Part shown: positions 1-8,936 of the stretch, piece after piece
Layout: each line of letters opens with the position of its first letter
How positions within the stretch are numbered: the first letter of the stretch is position 1
From: Trichothermofontia sichuanensis B231
GTDB lineage: Bacteria > Cyanobacteriota > Cyanobacteriia > B231
Direction of reading: 5' to 3'
DNA: 64,000 nucleotides
NCBI RefSeq assembly: GCF_026240635.1
Contig: NZ_CP110848.1
Location: 3,243,741 to 3,307,740, forward strand
Translations under genes and position numbers: made by a program
Notes under the pieces: generated by a model
Database searches by the model: none
The model's input: only the letters and a program-made list of their open reading frames with translations
What the model was told of the DNA's origin: nothing

Positions 1-402
1 GACTTGAACGTGGCCTATCTGCAGCGGCAGTTCCGGGGCCGACAGCGTCCCATTAAAAATGCTTTACTGGATCAACGGCTGCTGGCGGGGTTAGGCAATA
101 TCTATGCCGATGAGGCCCTGTTTTTGAGTGGCATTCACCCTACCACACCTTGTTATCGTCTTCAACCTGAACAGATTCAGCGTTTGCTGTCAGCCATTTT
201 GACGGTTCTTGAGGCATCCATCCAGGCAGGGGGAACTACCATTAGTGATTTTCGCAGCGTCGCCGGGGTGAACGGCAATTATGGCGGGGAGGCCAAGGTC
301 TACGGGCGCACAGGGCAGGGGTGCCGAGTGTGTGGGACGCCGATTCAACGCCTGCGCTTAGCAGGACGATCGAGCCATTTTTGCCCAACCTGTCAACGTT
401 AA
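1..402 (+). CDS. mutM: Formamidopyrimidine-DNA glycosylase, C-terminal part (gene starts before the window)
   Basis: Base-excision repair enzyme (Fpg/MutM) that removes oxidised purines such as 8-oxoguanine and nicks the abasic site. The visible 133 codons carry the helix-two-turn-helix region (LLDQRLLAGLGNIYADEALF), where the Asn of GNIYADE contacts DNA, followed by the C-terminal zinc finger with spacing C-x2-C-x16-C-x2-C (CRVC...CPTC). The catalytic N-terminal Pro-Glu lies upstream of the window, so this is a window-edge truncation and not a damaged gene. The frame is open from base 1 to a TAA at 400-402. The family assignment is firm. Confidence 0.95.
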   Translation, partial: DLNVAYLQRQFRGRQRPIKNALLDQRLLAGLGNIYADEALFLSGIHPTTPCYRLQPEQIQRLLSAILTVLEASIQAGGTTISDFRSVAGVNGNYGGEAKVYGRTGQGCRVCGTPIQRLRLAGRSSHFCPTCQR

Positions 403-1210
403 TTGATTATTGATTGCATTTATTTTTATCTATTTATGAGCCATGAAATGGCCAGGTAACCCAATTAAAAGCCGCCTCACAGCCGACATCTTTGTTTAAA
501 TTTCGGCTCTTCTGGGATTTTGGGGTAAACAGTATCAGCAACTACAAATAAACGATCGGAAACGTTGAGTTTATGGTGGGGGCGCTACGCGCCCCCACCA
601 TAAACTCAGGAGAGCCTAAATTTCAAAATTTCATAACATTGCAATCGCCCGCCTTCATAAAAGTTTTCAAATTGATTTTTTATGCTTACATCGATCTAAA
701 ACTTTCTTGATGTTAAAGATTCAGAATTAACGGTCATTCAAGCTAGCTTTGAGGCTATTTATCCTTGATCCCTAAGACTACGGTATTGACCCCTTCTGTC
801 TTGATCGAAGCAGCGAGTGGGGCAGAACTGAGAGACTGAGGACGTTATAGCGATCGTGGACAATCTTTTAGAGGAATTAGAACAAATGAATCATCACTCT
901 GGCTAGAATGTGATGATATCACGTCTAGGTTTATATTTAGCCATCAAAGTCAAAGAAAAGTTATGTATTAAGTATTAATATTTTATGATCAGACGATGAT
1001 TTTTTGGATAGTATCTTAGTATACAAATTTGAACAACGTTTGGGATTTTTAACACTACTTTCACGACTGCTTCGGGTATAGCGAACCTGGGCTTGGCGTT
1101 GATAGTCTAAATTTTGTCCGTATTCTCTCCGTTTGCTTACGATACAGTCTGATTCACTCACATAAAGCAATTTCCGGTTTGCAATCGCTACATTTTTTTG
1201 AGAGGTCCCC
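403..1210. other. Long intergenic region upstream of pckA
   Basis: No convincing gene is seen in these 808 bases. The region holds the miniature element at 505-616 and is otherwise AT-rich. The pckA promoter presumably lies in the right part, but no clear -35/-10 pair stands out. A short reverse frame at 961-1233 has no recognisable motif. Confidence 0.6.
505..616 (+). mobile_element. Miniature element A, copy 1 (ISL3-like MITE) with exact 8-bp target duplication
   Basis: 112-bp element with terminal inverted repeats GGCTCTTCTG / CAGGAGAGCC and a near-perfect hairpin over about 561-605. It is flanked by an identical 8-bp sequence TAAATTTC (497-504 and 617-624), a clean target-site duplication. 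The GGCTCTT-type ends and 8-bp duplication match what is known of ISL3-family elements. There is no transposase inside, so it must have been moved in trans. The hairpin loop reads TAC, where the other copies read GTA in the same orientation. Confidence 0.85.
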
Positions 1211-2932
1211 ATGACACCAACCACCGAAACCATAACCCTCCGGAATGGACGCTACGCTGATCTATCTGTGCAGGTGTTGGAGCAAGTCTATAATCAAGAT
1301 GATAAGCCATTAGTTAAGGAACCCATAGGTAAAGCTGTATCCTTGAATACCCATCTTTATGGTCTGGATCAGTTGGGTTTACGGAATTTGGGTCATGTCT
1401 ATCGCAACCTCTCCGTACCAGAATTGATCGAACATGCGTTGCGGCGGGGTGAAGGCGTATTAGCAGCCAATGGCGCACTCTGTGTCAAAACAGGTAAGTA
1501 TACGGGTCGATCGCCCAATGACAAGTTTATTGTGGACGAACCCAGTAGTCGTGAAGAGATCCATTGGAATAATCTCAATGTCCCGATCTCAGAAGAACAT
1601 TTTGAGCGGCTGTTCCGACGGATTCGCTCCTATGTTCAGGGGCGAGATCTCTATATTTTTGATGGCTATGTTGGGGCTGATCCCATCTATCGTACCGGGG
1701 TGCGGATTATTACTGAGTTAGCGTCAGAGAATCTCTTTGCCCATCAGCTATTTTTACGGCCTACAGTCGAAGAACTGGCTAACCACCATGCTGACTTCAC
1801 TGTAATTGCGGTACCGGGTCTGCATGGAGAACCGGAGGATGATGGTATCAATAGTGAAGCCTTTATTGTGATTAATTTTGCTAAGAAGATTGTGATTATT
1901 GGGGGATCTCGCTATGCGGGTGAAATCAAAAAGTCAGTCTTCTCGCTGATGAACTATTTCATGACTAAGCGCAATGTGTTGCCGATGCACTGCTCTGCCA
2001 ATATGGACAAAGAGGGCAATACGGCTCTCTTCTTTGGGCTATCGGGAACAGGCAAGACGACGTTGTCCGCGGATCCCGATCGCTTCCTGATTGGCGATGA
2101 TGAACACGGCTGGTCTGAGGAAGGCATCTTCAATTTTGAAGGCGGCTGTTATGCCAAGACAATTCACCTGTCGCAGGAAAATGAGCCGGATATTTGGCAT
2201 GCCATTCGTTTTGGCGCGATGATGGAAAATGTGGTCCTTAATCCCCACGATCGCACGCCTGACTATGACGATGGGAGTCTGACAGAAAACACCCGAGTCG
2301 CTTATCCGATCGACTACATTCGCAATTGTGTGGTACCCAGTGTGGGCGGTCATCCCAATGCGGTGATCTTCCTAACGGCTGATGCCTTTGGGGTGTTGCC
2401 GCCGATCGCGAAATTAACCAGTGCCCAGGCCATGTATCACTTTTTGTCGGGCTATACCAGCAAGTTGGCAGGCACGGAACGGGGCATTACGGAACCCAAG
2501 GCTACCTTTTCCGCTTGTTTTGGTAAACCCTTCCTACCGTTGCCCGCTACGGTCTATGCCGAAATGCTGGGTGAACGGTTACGCAAACACCAGGCTAAAG
2601 CCTCCGTCTATCTGGTCAATACAGGCTGGTCGGGCGGTCCCTATGGTGTGGGCAAGCGCATTCCCATCAAATACACACGGGCTATGATCACGGCAGCGCT
2701 TAATGGCGACCTGAATCAGGTCACCTACCATCCCGATCCAATTTTCAAGGTACTGGTACCAGACGCCGTGCCCGGTGTGCCAGCCGTGATCCTCAACCCA
2801 CGGACCACCTGGAGTGATCCGGATGCGTATGATGCCAAAGCAAAGGAATTAGCCCGTCGTTTTGTCGAAAACTTCAAGCAATTCCAGACAGCCCGTCAAG
2901 AATTGATTGATGCCGGTCCCAATCCAGATTGA
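1211..2932 (+). CDS. pckA: Phosphoenolpyruvate carboxykinase (ATP)
   Basis: Interconverts oxaloacetate + ATP and PEP + CO2 + ADP at the TCA/gluconeogenesis junction in the cytosol. The nucleotide loop GLSGTGKTTLSADP (around residue 280) and the following metal-binding IGDDEHGW are diagnostic of the ATP-dependent type; an upstream FVGADPIYR-like segment (YVGADPIYRTGVRI) also fits. At 573 residues it is somewhat longer than the usual ~530-540, the excess lying in the N-terminal ~40 residues. The ATG at 1211 follows GAGAGG by a short spacer. It stands alone, with a hairpin terminator after it at 3025. ATP-PEPCK is not universal in cyanobacteria, which mostly rely on PEP carboxylase, so it suggests gluconeogenic or C4-acid metabolism. 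Confidence 0.96.
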   Translation: MTPTTETITLRNGRYADLSVQVLEQVYNQDDKPLVKEPIGKAVSLNTHLYGLDQLGLRNLGHVYRNLSVPELIEHALRRGEGVLAANGALCVKTGKYTGRSPNDKFIVDEPSSREEIHWNNLNVPISEEHFERLFRRIRSYVQGRDLYIFDGYVGADPIYRTGVRIITELASENLFAHQLFLRPTVEELANHHADFTVIAVPGLHGEPEDDGINSEAFIVINFAKKIVIIGGSRYAGEIKKSVFSLMNYFMTKRNVLPMHCSANMDKEGNTALFFGLSGTGKTTLSADPDRFLIGDDEHGWSEEGIFNFEGGCYAKTIHLSQENEPDIWHAIRFGAMMENVVLNPHDRTPDYDDGSLTENTRVAYPIDYIRNCVVPSVGGHPNAVIFLTADAFGVLPPIAKLTSAQAMYHFLSGYTSKLAGTERGITEPKATFSACFGKPFLPLPATVYAEMLGERLRKHQAKASVYLVNTGWSGGPYGVGKRIPIKYTRAMITAALNGDLNQVTYHPDPIFKVLVPDAVPGVPAVILNPRTTWSDPDAYDAKAKELARRFVENFKQFQTARQELIDAGPNPD

Positions 2933-3024
2933 TATTGCCTACGAGCCTGCTCTGATCTGGTGGGATAGACTTCCCTAGCGGCGGGCGATCGGGTTTATTG
3001 CTCTAACCATCACGTCTTTTATCA

Positions 3025-3065
3025 GCCCCCTTGTTTCCGTTTTTGGGAAACGGGGGCATTTGTCT
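3025..3065. terminator. Hairpin terminator between pckA and the TRAP genes
   Basis: Inverted repeat GCCCCC-tt-GTTTCC / GGGAAAC-GGGGGC (3025-3057), followed by ATTTGT on the plus strand and, on the other strand, by TGATAAAAGA. The strong GC stem lies ~90 bases past the pckA stop. The T-tract is weak, so termination is likely but not certain. Confidence 0.55.
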
Positions 3066-3155
3066 GGCCAGTGGTTTGAGCGAGGCGGTCTACCTGACCA
3101 AGGGCAAGGGAACATGGGAAAATCCTGATCGGTGTGCAGCGGGAGAATCCAACAC

Positions 3156-3707
3156 GTGCAGCAACTACTTCGATTAGCCCGGTGGATTGACACATTTAAC
3201 GAATGGATCGGTCGGTGTACGGCCTGGTTAGCCCTGGCAATGGTCGCGATCGGAACCTGGAATGTCATCGGTCGGTTTCTGGGGCGTGGTATTGGCCAAA
3301 ACCTGAGTTCTAATTCCCTGATTGAAGCCCAATGGTATTTATTCGATATCCTGTTTCTTCTGGGCGGAGCCTACACCCTCAAGCATAACGAGCATGTGCG
3401 GGTGGACTTCTTTTATCAAGGTTTCAGCCCTCGTCGTCGGGCCTGGGTAGACCTCCTAGGCACAGTCCTGTTCCTGTTGCCATTCTGTGTCATGGTGATT
3501 ATCTACTCCTGGAATGCGGTGGCCCAGTCCTGGCGCATGGGGGAAATGTCGCCTGATCCGGGTGGCCTTCCCCGCTACTGGATTAAAAGTATGATTCTGG
3601 TTGGCTTCGCCCTGCTGTTTATCCAGGGGATTGCGGAAGCGATTAAAAACTATGCGGCCTTGCGCGGTGACCTGCCCTTGCCGGAGGTAGATGATGGGGA
3701 GCTATGA
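3156..3707 (+). CDS. TRAP transporter small permease subunit (DctQ-like)
   Basis: Small membrane subunit of a tripartite ATP-independent periplasmic transporter, which imports organic acids or related anions using the Na+ or H+ gradient. Four hydrophobic segments are visible (TAWLALAMVAIGTWNVIG; a segment around LFDILFLLGGAYTL; LGTVLFLLPFCVMVIIY; MILVGFALLFIQGIAEAI), the usual topology. The family motif region includes EAQWYLFDILFLLGGAYTLK. The frame can start at GTG 3132, but GTG 3156 (reading MQQLLRLARWID) resembles the family N-terminus and follows GGGAG. Its 3' end overlaps the large permease gene by 17 bases. No DctP-type binding protein is in the window, so the substrate is unknown. Confidence 0.9.
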   Translation: MQQLLRLARWIDTFNEWIGRCTAWLALAMVAIGTWNVIGRFLGRGIGQNLSSNSLIEAQWYLFDILFLLGGAYTLKHNEHVRVDFFYQGFSPRRRAWVDLLGTVLFLLPFCVMVIIYSWNAVAQSWRMGEMSPDPGGLPRYWIKSMILVGFALLFIQGIAEAIKNYAALRGDLPLPEVDDGEL

Positions 3708-5043
3708 CTGGCTGGGACCCTCCATGTTTGGGGCGGCGTTGTTGCTGTTGGCAGTGGGCTATCCGGTGGCCTTTACCTTTGGCGGGATTGCGCTGCTGTT
3801 TACCCTGATTGGGGTGATGGTCAAGCTAATCGACCCCACCCTTTTATTTAATCCGGCCCTGTGGTCAGCCACCCCCGATCGCATTTTTGGCACGATGAAT
3901 AATTTCACCCTCCTAGCGGTGACCTATTTCATCTTCATTGGTTCCATGCTCGAAAAGTCGGGCATTGCCGAGGAGTTGCTGGAGACGATCGGGATTCTCT
4001 TTGGCCGGATTCGGGGTGGCCTTGCGATCGCGGTCGTCACGGTGGGGGCACTCTTGGCGGCGACCACTGGCGTAGTGGCGGCGACGGTGATTGCGATGGG
4101 CCTGATTTCGCTGCCCACGATGTTGCGGTATGGCTACGATCGCCGACTGGCCACGGGAGTGATTGCTGCATCCGGCACCCTGGGGCAAATTATTCCCCCT
4201 AGCGTCGTTCTGGTGGTCCTAGGGGATCAGTTGGGGGTGCCGGTGGGCGCACTCTTCATCGGGGCACTGTTGCCGGGACTCCTCCTAGCAGGCGCCTACA
4301 TTCTGCACATTGTCTTGACCGCCTGGTTACGGCCCGATCTGACCCCAGCCCTACCCGCCCATGTGCGGCAGATCCCCAACTTGGGTCAGCGGGTTGTCCA
4401 GGTGATGCTTCCCCCCTTGATCCTGATCCTGTTGATTTTGGGCAGCATCTTTTTTGGGATCGCTACCCCCACCGAAGCAGGAGCCGTGGGCAGTGTAGGT
4501 GCGATCGGGCTGGCAGCCTTAAACCGACGGCTGACGGTGGCGGCCCTCCGCAAGGTGTGTGATGCCACCCTCCGCACCACCAGTATGGTGATGTTGATCC
4601 TGATTGGTTCCCAAGCCTTTAGCCTCGTCTTTCGAGGATTGGGGGGGGCACGGGTTGTGCAAAGTTTTTTTAGTAACTTACCCGGTGGCGAATGGGGATT
4701 TTTGGCCTTGACGATGGTAATCGTCTTTGCCCTCGGTTTTTTTATCGACTTTTTTGAAATCGCCTTTATCGTGGTGCCCCTCTGTGCCGAAGTGGCCCGT
4801 CCCCTGGGGATCGACCTAGTGTGGTTTGGAGTTCTCCTAGGGGTTAACCTCCAAACGTCATTTTTAACGCCTCCCTTTGGCTTTGCCCTCTTCTACCTAC
4901 GGAATGTGGCTCCTCCAGAGGTAACAACCCAGGATATCTATCGGGGGGCCATTCCCTTTATTCTGATTCAACTGTTGGTCCTGGCCCTGTTAGTTCGCTT
5001 TCCAGTTTTGGTGAACTGGCTACCGTCCCTCATGGCCACGTGA
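3691..5043 (+). CDS. TRAP transporter large permease subunit (DctM-like)
   Basis: The 450-residue main transport subunit of the TRAP system begun by the preceding gene. It is almost entirely hydrophobic with about a dozen membrane segments. Typical features are the N-terminal VGYPVAFTFGGIALLF, the loop GTLGQIIPPSVVLVVLGDQ (a conserved Pro-Pro-Ser re-entrant motif), TPTEAGAVGSVGAIG, and the C-terminal QTSFLTPPFGFALFYLRNVAP. The gene overlaps dctQ, implying translational coupling. The TPPFGF and AGAVG segments resemble members annotated as mannitol/chloroaromatic-type TRAP permeases, but the substrate cannot be read from sequence. Confidence 0.94.
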   Translation: MMGSYDWLGPSMFGAALLLLAVGYPVAFTFGGIALLFTLIGVMVKLIDPTLLFNPALWSATPDRIFGTMNNFTLLAVTYFIFIGSMLEKSGIAEELLETIGILFGRIRGGLAIAVVTVGALLAATTGVVAATVIAMGLISLPTMLRYGYDRRLATGVIAASGTLGQIIPPSVVLVVLGDQLGVPVGALFIGALLPGLLLAGAYILHIVLTAWLRPDLTPALPAHVRQIPNLGQRVVQVMLPPLILILLILGSIFFGIATPTEAGAVGSVGAIGLAALNRRLTVAALRKVCDATLRTTSMVMLILIGSQAFSLVFRGLGGARVVQSFFSNLPGGEWGFLALTMVIVFALGFFIDFFEIAFIVVPLCAEVARPLGIDLVWFGVLLGVNLQTSFLTPPFGFALFYLRNVAPPEVTTQDIYRGAIPFILIQLLVLALLVRFPVLVNWLPSLMAT

Positions 5044-5137
5044 TCGGCGCATCAGCCAGAGGTAACCGCCTCATGCCTGCGATCGCGGGAAGGGGGACAG
5101 GTAAAATAGGAGCGGAGATATCTGGCAGCAAGCACCT

Positions 5138-5557
5138 ATGGAAACCCTGACAGAGACCAACTACATCGAGATCATCGAAACGGTCATTAGCAGCCTGGGG
5201 CAAGAGGGCAGTGCGATGGTCCTGACCCAGGATACGGGGCATCTGTGGCGGTTTACCTACGGCACAGTTGAGGTCTTTGTCCAGCTATCAGGGTTAGCAC
5301 CAGAAGACATTCTCACGGTTTGGTCATCAGTACTGAGCTTGCCCGCCAAGAATGAAGCGCAGTTGATGCAGCGGCTACTGGAGATGAACTGGGCTGAAAC
5401 CTTTGAGGCCCGGTTTGCCATTTTCAATTATGAAGTGGTGGTGGTCACCAGTCGCAATCTAGAAGATCTTTCGGCAGCAGAAATTTCCCGGTTAATTACA
5501 GTGGTTGCCACGATCGCGGACGAATACGATGAGATCCTCCAAGCCGAGTTTGGCTAA
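5138..5557 (+). CDS. YbjN domain-containing protein
   Basis: 139-residue soluble protein with the YbjN / type III chaperone-like fold pattern: alternating strands and helices with RFTYGTVEVFVQLSG near residue 38 and NWAETFEARFAIFNYEVVVVT near 85. The family is widespread in cyanobacteria. E. coli YbjN is linked to stress and motility, but the biochemical role is not known. It starts with ATG 95 bases after the TRAP operon and is probably its own transcription unit. There are no catalytic residues to point to. Confidence 0.8.
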   Translation: METLTETNYIEIIETVISSLGQEGSAMVLTQDTGHLWRFTYGTVEVFVQLSGLAPEDILTVWSSVLSLPAKNEAQLMQRLLEMNWAETFEARFAIFNYEVVVVTSRNLEDLSAAEISRLITVVATIADEYDEILQAEFG

Positions 5558-5582
5558 GCCCTTTGACAGGGGCACCTGTGGT

Positions 5583-5675
5583 TATAGCCTTTACCTTAAT
5601 CATAAAGTACAGTTTGACAGGGGTCGGATGGGTGCCCCCTGCGGGTGCGGCCCTCACCCGGCTGGGGAGAAGGGA
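5583..5675 (-). repeat. Family C intergenic repeat (GC-rich, gene-free 5558-5874)
   Basis: The segment beginning TATAGCCTTTACCTTAATCA matches, in reverse complement, the right part of the repeat at 24507-24613 (…TGATTGAGGTAAAGGCTGTA) and the short tail after the element at 36119. The middle carries GGGTGCGGCCCTCACCC. No gene is seen between 5558 and 5874; a 92-codon frame across the repeat has no protein-like features. Confidence 0.65.
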
Positions 5676-5874
5676 AACTGAGCTAGCCTACCCCCGTCTG
5701 CGAGCGATCAGGGGGGCAGGGCTAGGGATACAGGCCATTCGCCGGTGCAGACACAACACAAACGGCGACACTTCAGTTGATTTAGCGCGGTCTACTTTCT
5801 ACTGTGTAGCAACTTTAGTCGCCAAAACGACCTGCGCCTAGACTTGGCGAACACTCAATCAATGTCAATGGCGA

Positions 5875-6636
5875 ATGTCAATGGCAAGCAATATCTGGCG
5901 ATTGATTCCCCTATTGTCAGCTACGGGTGCTCAACAGATGGCGATCGATCGCTGGCTGCTCGATCAACATTACCGGGGCCTCCACCCCCCCACCCTACGC
6001 TTTTATACCTGGTCACCCGTAGCCATCTCCCTCGGCTATCACCAACACACTTGGCCGCCTGAATGGGAAACCCTGACCTGGCAGGGACACCCCATAGACC
6101 TAGTACGACGTCCCACAGGAGGACGGGCAGTCCTCCATCAAGGCGACCTTACCTATGCGATCGTCACCACCGTGCGCGGGGGCGATCGCTGCCAGACCTA
6201 TCGTCATCTTTGTCAATTTTTGCTGCAAGGCTGGCAAACCCTCGGCGTGGAATTGCGCTATGGCACGGCGGGGCGGGGCTACCACCAGCAAACCAACTGT
6301 TTTGAAGTGGCAACCGCAGCCGATCTCGTCCTTGCGGATGGCACCAAATTGATCGGCAGTGCGCAACTGCGACGGGGACAATGCTATTTACAACATGGCT
6401 CTCTGCGACTCAATCCCGATTCTGATCTCTGGGCAACCGTCTTTAGGAACACCGCCTCAGCCTCCTCCCCTCCTTCCCCGGCGCACCCAACCTCAGCCTG
6501 CTTGGCGCAACTCGACATAGAGACGATCGTAACGGCTCTCTGTCAAGCCGCAATCAACATTTGGAACATTACCCTTCAGCCCCAACCCCTTTCCGAGCAA
6601 GAATGGATCGCTATTAACCAACTACTTCCCCCCTGA
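5875..6636 (+). CDS. Lipoate/biotin protein ligase A family protein
   Basis: 253-residue member of the BPL/LplA/LipB fold. Key segments: RRPTGGRAVLHQGDLTY (around residue 77, the conserved R-R-x-x-G-G-x-A-V-x-H substrate loop), KLIGSAQLRRGQCYLQHGSL (around 160, the G-S-A-Q and H-G-S/T-L motifs), and an N-terminal MAIDRWLLDQ. Such proteins attach lipoyl or octanoyl groups to carrier proteins. Cyanobacterial members are often called lipoate-protein ligase although their substrate is not established. The start is ATG 5875; a second ATG in the same frame (residue 3) is equally possible. It is flanked by repeats and has no operon partners. Confidence 0.85.
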   Translation: MSMASNIWRLIPLLSATGAQQMAIDRWLLDQHYRGLHPPTLRFYTWSPVAISLGYHQHTWPPEWETLTWQGHPIDLVRRPTGGRAVLHQGDLTYAIVTTVRGGDRCQTYRHLCQFLLQGWQTLGVELRYGTAGRGYHQQTNCFEVATAADLVLADGTKLIGSAQLRRGQCYLQHGSLRLNPDSDLWATVFRNTASASSPPSPAHPTSACLAQLDIETIVTALCQAAINIWNITLQPQPLSEQEWIAINQLLPP

Positions 6637-6660
6637 TTGACTGACAGCACTCGCAGCACC

Positions 6661-6768
6661 TGGACCCTAACCCCTCTCCCAGAGCGGGCACGATGCCCAT
6701 CGAACTAGGTTTTGCGGTTCAAGTCCCTTCGCCCCTGGTGGGAGAAGGGATTTAGGGATGAGGGGCAA
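6661..6768. repeat. Family C-type GC-rich palindromic repeat
   Basis: CTAACCCCTCTCCCAGAGCGGG...GGGAGAAGGGATTTAGGGATGAGGGG lies between two convergent genes. It shares the CCTCTCCC...GGGAGAGGG...TTAGGGTGAGGG pattern with repeats at 24507, 37122 and 38896 and may fold into a long hairpin. Confidence 0.6.
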
Positions 6769-6801
6769 AGATGTGTCAGGTAACCAAGGTTCCGCCTGCC
6801 A

Positions 6802-7275
6802 TCAGGCCAGCTCCTGCGACCGATGCTTCTCGGCTGCCTCCGGTTGCCGATAGCCGTAAAAATCAATCCGGTAATCGGTAATTTTAACCCCTGTTTGGGC
6901 TTCTATCTGCTGAATTAATTCCGGCGGTAACTCCACATATACATCCAGAATCTGGTTCGTATCCAGACAATTAATATGGCTATGGGAGTCACTGATATTG
7001 CCGTACAGCCGCCCCTCCGATCGCTCAATACACTCGATGATATTTTGGCTAGCCAGCGCCTCCAAGTTTTGATAGACTGACGTGTGGCCAATCTCCTTGC
7101 CCTGCTGATTTAGCCGATCGTAAATCTCCCGTGCTGACAAATGTTCCTGCGCCTGCCAGAGTAATTCCAGGATAAAGCGACGCTGGCGACTCAGGCGCAT
7201 CCCCAAGTCTTGACAGCGATCGATTGCCTCCTCAAGAGAGCGAATCGGCTTACGCAGTGCCGCTTCTGGTTGCAT
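6802..7275 (-). CDS. perR: Fur-family regulator, PerR (FurC) type
   Basis: 157-residue metal-dependent repressor. The winged-helix part spans residues ~25-95 (RLSRQRRFILELLWQ, HLSAREIYDRL, HTSVYQNLEAL as recognition helix), followed by the dimerisation part with SHSHINCLDTNQILDVYVEL. The usual Fur CxxC pair is absent here: the first Cys is followed by L-D-T, and there is no second CxxC at the C-terminus, so the structural zinc site appears lost. As I recall, this matches cyanobacterial PerR/FurC (slr1738 type), which controls peroxide-defence genes. The two peroxiredoxin genes at 41616 and 44789 would be natural targets but are not adjacent. The PerR subgroup is inferred; the Fur family is certain. 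Confidence 0.88.
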   Translation of the reverse strand: MQPEAALRKPIRSLEEAIDRCQDLGMRLSRQRRFILELLWQAQEHLSAREIYDRLNQQGKEIGHTSVYQNLEALASQNIIECIERSEGRLYGNISDSHSHINCLDTNQILDVYVELPPELIQQIEAQTGVKITDYRIDFYGYRQPEAAEKHRSQELA

Positions 7276-7544
7276 TGCGCATCTTCCCCCTAATTCATGG
7301 CGCTATCATCAACTCTGGCCAAATTGCCCCAACCTGGGGATGAATTATGGCTCCTATCCCCTATGATAGTGTTAAATCAAACTCACTACCACTTCGAGTT
7401 GAATGCAGCAAGGGGGTAGGTAAGGCTTTGCTGACAGGGCTAGTCAATGGTGAGCAGCCTGCTTGCATCTGCATTGGCATTCCCGCCCTAACTGGCGTCC
7501 CTCCTGGGTGGTGGCTGCTGTAGAGTGGTGGCTGTTGTAGACCT

Positions 7545-8033
7545 ATGACATCGACGATTACCCTTGCCTCTACCAGTATTGAGCAGCTTGATCTAACCCC
7601 AGTGCGTCAGGTTGTTGACCCTTGGTTAGCCGCTGGGACGATCGCTGAGCACGAACACACGGTGCAATTTGCGATCGATTTTCCCCGTGCGCCCGATGAT
7701 CCCCGCGAGTTGTCGGAAATCCCGGAACTGCGCCTATGGTTTATCCGACTCGATAGCTGCTATCCCTGGTTCCCGTTTTTGCTGGACGGGCGATCCGGAG
7801 AATTAGCCCGGTATACCGCAATGCTCGTGCCCCATCAGTTCCAACGCGTTGAAGGCATCCGCTACAATCCAGAAGCCCTAGAGATCTTTGTGATGCAGAA
7901 AATGTTCGTGCTCAATGACTGGCTAGAGCAACAGTCCCTCCCCAGCCGTCATCGCCTCAAGGCACTGGCGCAATTGTGGGGCTACGAACTTGATGATGCC
8001 TTTTTCGATCTGCTCAAGGATGGCAACGGCTGA
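7545..8033 (+). CDS. CRR6 family NdhI maturation factor
   Basis: 162-residue protein matching the CRR6 (DUF1817) family. In plants and cyanobacteria it acts as an assembly factor for the NDH-1 photosynthetic complex I, needed to mature the NdhI subunit. Recognisable conserved stretches are EIPELRLWFIRLDSCYPWFP (around residue 60), a LVPHQFQ segment (around 90) and EALEIFVMQKMFVLNDWL (around 107). Length and pattern match the family, and it is expected to be soluble. The ATG at 7545 is the only good start. Its presence supports an oxygenic phototroph. Confidence 0.92.
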   Translation: MTSTITLASTSIEQLDLTPVRQVVDPWLAAGTIAEHEHTVQFAIDFPRAPDDPRELSEIPELRLWFIRLDSCYPWFPFLLDGRSGELARYTAMLVPHQFQRVEGIRYNPEALEIFVMQKMFVLNDWLEQQSLPSRHRLKALAQLWGYELDDAFFDLLKDGNG

Positions 8034-8109
8034 TTTAACCCCTATCCAAAGGGAGCGGCTATACTGAGAAGCGCAACAAGGCCCCTTCTTGGTTGGATAA
8101 CAACCCCGC

Positions 8110-8748
8110 ATGGAATCTATCTTAGCGAATGCCCGCGAAGTCTTCGATCGCCACAGTGGTTGGATTGTTTGGAACTTATTTTTAGCCTTTATTCCCCTTA
8201 TCCTGAGCTTTTGGCTATTTCGCCGTCGCCGCATTTCTCATACCCTCCCCTGGTGGTTGTTGTTCATTGTCTTTATTGCCTTCCTGCCCAATGCCCCCTA
8301 CCTGCTGACAGACATCATCCATTTGCTTCGAGCTATTCGCGCCGGTTACTCAGCCTGGATCATTACGCTCATCTTTATTCCCCTGCACACCTTTGCCATC
8401 CTGGCCGGATTAGAAGCCTATGTCATTTCCCTGCTCAACCAGGGACATTACCTTAAACGGGTGGGTGCAAAACAGTTTGTCCTAGGGGCCGAGCTATTGG
8501 CCCACGTCCTGTGCGCGATCGGTATCTATCTAGGCCGTTTTAAGCGCTTTAACAGTTGGGACTTGATTACCCAACCAGGAGCAGTCCTGTTAGATACCCT
8601 CAACCAGTTGACAAGTAAGCGTCCCCTAGCCGTCACGATCATGATCTTCGTCATCATTACAGTGACTTACTGGCTGACCAAACAGGTGACGATCGGGGTG
8701 ATATTGCGCATCCGTCAGCTTCGCCAGGGGGAAGAGGAGCCTCTCTAG
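8110..8748 (+). CDS. DUF1361 domain-containing membrane protein
   Basis: 212-residue integral membrane protein with about six hydrophobic segments. The DUF1361 signature is visible: NLFLAFIPLILSFWLF (residues ~18-35), FIAFLPNAPYLLTDIIHL (~55-72) and IGIYLGRFKRFNSWDL (~137-152). The function of the family is unknown. It starts 76 bases after CRR6, on the same strand, so co-transcription is possible. It ends shortly before tRNA-Asp. Confidence 0.88.
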   Translation: MESILANAREVFDRHSGWIVWNLFLAFIPLILSFWLFRRRRISHTLPWWLLFIVFIAFLPNAPYLLTDIIHLLRAIRAGYSAWIITLIFIPLHTFAILAGLEAYVISLLNQGHYLKRVGAKQFVLGAELLAHVLCAIGIYLGRFKRFNSWDLITQPGAVLLDTLNQLTSKRPLAVTIMIFVIITVTYWLTKQVTIGVILRIRQLRQGEEEPL

Positions 8749-8936
8749 CCGCTGAGGCGCTGCTCTGTGTCTCCCTCAACCCCAGTCAGTCCAAGCATTC
8801 CTCGTCGTTGTCTTGCCAGTGGCAACGCTTGCGGGTACCCCTGCCTTTCTCCCTCTAAAAAATTTTGAGGATTTTTGGGGGTAATTTGTTTGACAAATGT
8901 CCCCCCGAGCAGCAAAATAGATAATGCCCAAGTTAA

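Noticed and set aside
961-1233. 90-codon minus-strand frame overlapping the pckA start
   Set aside because: No motif, biased AT-rich composition, and it invades the pckA ribosome site.
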